Shown here in pieces: positions 59,561-64,000 of a stretch of 64,000 nt of DNA. The notes beneath the pieces were generated by a model. That model had not been told where the DNA came from and ran no database searches. It saw nothing but the letters and a program-made list of their open reading frames with translations. The position numbers were made by a program, and so were the translations under genes. The DNA comes from Globodera rostochiensis (taxonomy: Eukaryota; Nematoda; Chromadorea; Rhabditida; Heteroderidae): the NCBI GenBank assembly GCA_018350325.1, contig JAEVLN010000007.1, positions 1,393,109-1,457,108 on the forward strand, given 5' to 3'. Each line of letters starts with the position of its first letter. Within the stretch, counting starts at the first letter, position 1.

Positions 59561-60674
59561 CAGGGGTGCCATTTGTCCTTATTTATTTGTCCTTATTTGG
59601 GGTGCCAATCTTATAAATGTTAAATGTCCTTATTTATAAGATTTGTCCTTATTTGAGGGGTGCCAATCTTATAAATGTTAAATGTCCTTATTTATAAGAT
59701 TTATCCTTATTTAAGGCCTTGGTCCTTATTTTGTTCGTATTTTTCGAATTTTGTGAAGATTTTCATAATATTTTGATCCAATTTTCAAAATTAGAAAATT
59801 TCGAAGAGAATTGGACAAAATTTTCATTACAAATTGAGTCAAAATTCCAAAAAATTTTCTCGGCGGCGCCTATCGGCACCGCAGACCCCCTCCCCCCCTA
59901 CTAAAGCAGAATTCGCAAAAAATTGCTTTTTTTGAAAATCCATGGGAGCAATTTCTAAGCCCGAATTGTTGAAAAAATTGTCGATGTCGAAAAGGGGTAA
60001 GGACAACTCGGCAGTGGACAACTCGGCACTGAACTCGGCAGTGGAAATAAATATTTTAAAATCAACAATGCAATTGGCGCACTAACATAATGTCGAAGTC
60101 ACGAAATGTCGAAAAAAAAAATTTGTGTTTTTTAAGTCGATAAAAAGATTTTTTAAAGGGTTTTCGGAGGCGTAGAATTTGAATCTGATTTCCATTTCGT
60201 CCAATTCCGAATCCTGGACCCGAATTCGAACATTTTCGAAAATTCAAGTGTTCAGAAATCAATTTTGGTCTCAAAACCGTTCTGGAATTAGACAAAATGG
60301 AACTCAGATTCGGATTCTACGCCCCCGAAAACCCTTTAAAAAAACCTTTTTATCGAATTTAAAAAACAAAACAAAAAATTTTTTTTCCGACATTTCGTGG
60401 CTTTGCCTTTCGTGGCTTCGACATTATGTTAGTGCGCCAATTGCATTGTTGATTTTAAAATATTTATTTCCACTGCCGAGTTGTCCAGTGCCGAGTTGTA
60501 CGCGCGCCGTCGAAAAATATGGTTAAAAAACTCACATTTCACGCAAAAAAAAAAAAAATTTACTGCATTTTTGAACATTTTGTAAAGTGCCATTATTTTT
60601 GAAAGCAAAATGCCGCAAAATCTTATTTTTGACCTTCACTGTCCTTATTTTGCAAAATTTCGATGGCACCCCTG
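59561..60674. mobile_element. hAT-like element, 1.1 kb, TSD GTTTAAAA
   Basis: Perfect ends CAGGGGTGCCAT / ATGGCACCCCTG, matching the CAGGG start common in hAT elements, flanked by perfect GTTTAAAA (59,553-59,560 and 60,675-60,682). Subterminal GTCCTTATTT repeats. Contains the conserved hairpin (59,857-59,890) and a nested foldback (about 60,009-60,500). No transposase. Confidence 0.9.
60009..60500. mobile_element. Foldback element nested in the 59,561-60,674 element
   Basis: ACTCGGCAGTGGAAATAAAT and on through GCAATTGGCGCACTAACATA on the left match 60,400-60,490 in reverse complement. A second inner inversion carries the GAATTCGGGTCCGG repeat type (60,165-60,330). Confidence 0.8.
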
Positions 60675-60682
60675 GTTTAAAA

Positions 60683-62898
60683 TTAAAAAATAATTTTGTT
60701 CAGATAGGTAATGAAATATTTAAATGCCTCTTTCTTGACGTCTCGTCATAATAACGCCTTTCCTCCCTTCAATTTTTACTCATGCACTGAAAAATTTTAA
60801 ACAAAATCAAATAATTTGAAAATATGTGGAAATAAATTGAGAAGATTTAAAAACTTCAACTTTTAAATAGAACATTTTTTAATAATTTTTTTAAATTTTA
60901 ATTTTGGTTTATAAAAAGTAAGCCGATTTTTAGCAACTAAAATCCGTTATGAATAAAATTAATACAAAAAAAAATTGCTAGATATCTTAAAAAATTATAC
61001 ACATTATTCAAGTTGTATAATCCACTTTGTCTACATTCAGAATGTCTTCAACAAAGCATTAAAGTGTATTAAAAAACAAAATTTTACCCCTAAAAATTGA
61101 TTTTGGAGGAAAATTTTTTGACCACGTTTTTCTGTTATTTGCTTGATAATCAACATGTCTGTCCTTGAGCATTGTCTTTACCCGATCGGAGCCCTACTTT
61201 ATTACATTTTTTTCTAGTAGTTCAGTGCGCCGAATGCGCACCGATCCGCAAATTTGTGATAATTGATACTTAATTAATTGAACTAACAATCATTGATGGA
61301 GAAAAGAAGCAAAGTTATACGTCAGCATTACACATAGTCGTCAGCAGATGTTGGAACAATTGAATGGGGAAGCAGGAAGGGAGGGGGGGGGGAGTCAATT
61401 TGTGGACAAACAATCAATTAGTGAATCGAAGAGCACACCAAATGCCACTAATTTACTTTAATAAATAAAATGAATGCCAAAAACTACAATTGTTTATGTG
61501 TGTAAAAATCCCTGTCAAATTCTTATTTTATCAGCCAGAACATTCAAAAATCTAAATTTATAAACAAGTAATATTACCAAACAAAAAAAAAATTCTTGTA
61601 AATGTAGAAATGTTCAAAGAATGCTCCAAAAAATATCTGCTAGAGTCGATTTTTTCAATTTTATTCATTATCAATCAAAAAACATCAGGCCATTCAAGAA
61701 TACCTCGGGACCTTCGCGGTTATCAAAATGAAATTTTTACGTTTAATTAATTTTTTACTTTTCCTTTTCCTACACCAATGATTAAACAGCTATTTTTGCC
61801 GTGGTTAAAAACATTCATTTATTAATGTGTAGTAATCAAAAATGTAACATTTGTTTTTTGATTTTCAAACATTCCCCTAGGGTTCAAAGTGCTTGGCTTG
61901 TTTGAATGATAATAAATTCAATAAAATGAACCGTGTTCAAAGAATGCGCCGAAAATGGACCAATAAACCCATAGATTTTTCACTTTTAACCTCTGTACAA
62001 TGAATGTATACCTATGTACAAAAACCTGTTTTTTCGACATTCAATTCACAAGAAAAGTAAATAAATTTGATGCTGACCAAAGTACACTCCACACTGCGGC
62101 CCCCCCGGCGCCCCAACTAATCCATACGAAACGGGGGGGGGGGTGAGTCCCCTCGCCTCCCGCCTTATAATAAAGTGTGTCCTCTTTCTGCTGCTCTCAT
62201 TCAGTCCCCCCCCCGCCCCCCTATTATTTTTGTCGTCAAGTCGTAGGGAGGTAGTGAGAGAGGGACCTTTCCCCTATACAAACCGCGGATTGTCCGTCCG
62301 TCCATCTGCTGCTGGGATAGGGGTGGGGGGGGGGAGGGTGGGGTACACGTACACCGCCCACAACCACTTTTATAAATATTATTGTTGTTGTACAATGTAA
62401 CATTTGTGCATAAATATAAGCAAAATGCATTTTTACAATTTTTTATTATGTAGAATATCCATAGGCCTAAAATCTAGACCACACACTATAAGCCCAAAAA
62501 TTGGCAAATTTGGTTTAAAAAAGAACCGAATTCGGGGCACTACTAATTTCTTATTAAACTAATATTTTTTATAAAATTGGGTGTGCAGAATTTTTAAGCG
62601 ATTAAATCTTTTTAAATTATTTTTGAACTTTCTATTTGTATTTAATTTATTTCATTTTTTACTGTAAAATTGGGCACAAATTTAATGATATTTTCATTTT
62701 TAATTTATTTGTTGGTTTCAAATGTTTATCACATTCGTCACCAAACTCGTGTGTTAAAAATGCTTTTCCCTATACATAAAAAGTGTGCAAATTGATTACG
62801 CTATCGGTTGGAGCATTTCTTTTAATAATTGAAAATAGAAAATCATTTTCCGTAATTAATTCAGCAACCAAAATTTTTTCCAGCAAAAATTTAAAATA
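60683..62898. other. Intergenic upstream of the last gene
   Basis: AT-rich to about 61,300, then a G-run (61,381-61,392). 62,090-62,350 is C/G-rich with homopurine and homopyrimidine runs. No coding frame supported. TTTTTTCCAG at 62,874-62,883 is a probable trans-splice acceptor for the next gene. Confidence 0.6.
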
Positions 62899-63755
62899 AT
62901 GTGTCGTTTTCAATGCAATCAACAATGTTGTCCAATCAAACAAGCGGGCACACCAGCGGATGTGGCCAAGCTGGAGAAGGAATTTGCACGGAATAATAAC
63001 GTGACATGTGAGGAAATAAAATAAAATAAATTTTTTTGAAAATTCGATAAATAAAAGTTTTGATCTCTTCACCTGGTTGATGATCGAGTTAAAAGCTTTT
63101 AAAAATCTTTAAAATGCCTTTAAAAATGAAGGACGGTTTAAAAATAGTAGCCCCAGGGTGACTTCTATTTAAAAAAATACGGTAATACATCAAAAATCTG
63201 CCATTCACCGTCACAGATTTAAATTTTTAGACATTTATAAAATTAGGGTTCGGAGTTTGAAATGAGTTGAAACGGGAACAGGTTCGAATTCTACGACCGC
63301 CTAATTTTGAATAAATCCGGATCCTGGTCAAGCATTCTTCAGGAACAACTTTCGAATTTAAAAGAATTCGGACCGATTAAATTTCAAAATTTAAGGAAAA
63401 GCAGTCACGAAGAATTGGGATTGTATAAATTTTCTAAATTCATTTTTTTGGTTGCAGTTTTTTCACCCGATTCTTCCGATGACAGTGAGGACGATGAACA
63501 GACAATGATGCCTGCCGAGCATCGATACAATTACAACTTTTTGCAATCTTGCCAAGACAACTTTTTCCGATCGTTCCAAGACAACAAATTCGTCAAATCT
63601 TTTCATGGTTCTTCATCCATTTCAACGCCGTCGGACTCAGATTCGGAGGAGTCGTTGGACACCAACAACAGCCAACAGAATGACAGCGGGGAGGAGGAGA
63701 ACAAATCGCAATCGTCCATGGACGGGTCGTCATCGTTTAGGCTGAAGTCAATTTT
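62899..63755 (+). CDS. Acidic Ser/Asp-rich protein, 5' part
   Basis: Exons 62,899-63,007 and 63,458-63,755 (phase 1 join), 135 residues visible. TTTTTTCCAG ends 15 nt before the ATG. The short N-terminus MCRFQCNQQCCPIK is Cys-rich, without a signal peptide, followed by a helical ADVAKLEKEFARNN. Exon 2 is acidic: SPDSSDDSEDDEQ, then SCQDNFFRSFQDNKF, then STPSDSDSEESLD and SGEEENKSQSSMDGSSS. The second exon either splices at TTTT|GTGGGT (63,755) and the gene continues out of the window, or reads on to a stop at 63,787-63,789 with ATTAAATAAA following. Composition fits a nuclear or cytosolic disordered regulator, possibly phosphorylated by CK2; not recognised. Confidence 0.5.
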
Positions 63756-64000
63756 GTGGGTTTACTTACTATTTTCTAAATATTATTAAATAAATCTAAG
63801 AATATTGGTTAAGTTTAATTGTTTATTGAATTGGATTTGATTAGTTCGGCGGTGTTTTTTAATATTTTTTTTGGTCAAATTTTTTTAACTAAGTTGGGAT
63901 CTTTAGAGCTAAAATGAGCATGAGCAAGAGAATATTGTGATTAGAACAAAATAGTCTGTAATTAAATGGTCTATTAAAAGTCCAGGGCCGGGTTGGTTGT

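Noticed and set aside
62143..62430. Pro/Pro-rich frames over the C- and G-run region
   Set aside because: Created by homopolymer runs on both strands; no gene structure.

Overview
This is AT-rich eukaryotic DNA with many short (about 40-65 nt) introns, probable spliced-leader acceptors (TTTTCAG-like) just upstream of several start codons, and a serpentine chemoreceptor of the nematode Srg/Srv type. I read it as a nematode. The raised share of GC-AG introns and the cluster of secreted lineage-specific proteins suggest a plant-parasitic cyst-nematode-like lineage (Globodera/Heterodera side), but that part is inference. No rRNA, CRISPR, operon-type bacterial gene, transposase or reverse transcriptase was found.

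Layout. 1-14,880 (+): the 3' 27 exons of one conserved housekeeping gene, a RABGAP1/TBC-11-type Rab GTPase-activating protein, with introns filled by minisatellites and small transposon-like elements. 14,880-25,300: repeat-rich, including the first KDNPT-repeat secreted gene (17,662-18,240, +) and a 4.3-kb minisatellite (20.6-24.9 kb). 25.3-58.2 kb: an accessory block of predicted secreted proteins: three paralogs of an unrecognised 690-740 aa family (A1 25.3 kb, A2 30.1 kb, A3 55.8 kb, all +); a small Cys/Gly-rich peptide (34.8 kb, -); a head-to-head pair of identical secreted genes forming a perfect palindrome (36.76-39.05 kb); two diverged paralogs of another small family (40.9 kb, - ; 48.2 kb, +); an Srg/Srv-like receptor (43.5-46.8 kb, -); and the second KDNPT-type gene (52.0-53.5 kb, -). 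58.2-64 kb: mostly repeats, then the start of an acidic Ser/Asp-rich gene (62.9 kb, +).

The strongest structural points are: (i) the two KDNPT genes sit in the arms of an inverted duplication about 33 kb apart, with the accessory genes between; (ii) A1 carries two alternative second exons that are mutually exclusive by reading phase, one resembling A2 and one resembling A3; (iii) a perfect inverted repeat with about 1.05-kb arms, each holding one copy of the same secreted gene, introns identical but promoters diverged; (iv) many non-autonomous elements with hAT-like ends and 8-bp target-site duplications, several sharing a conserved GC-rich hairpin. All gene models were built by eye from splice sites, phases and paralog comparison, without transcripts or database searches.
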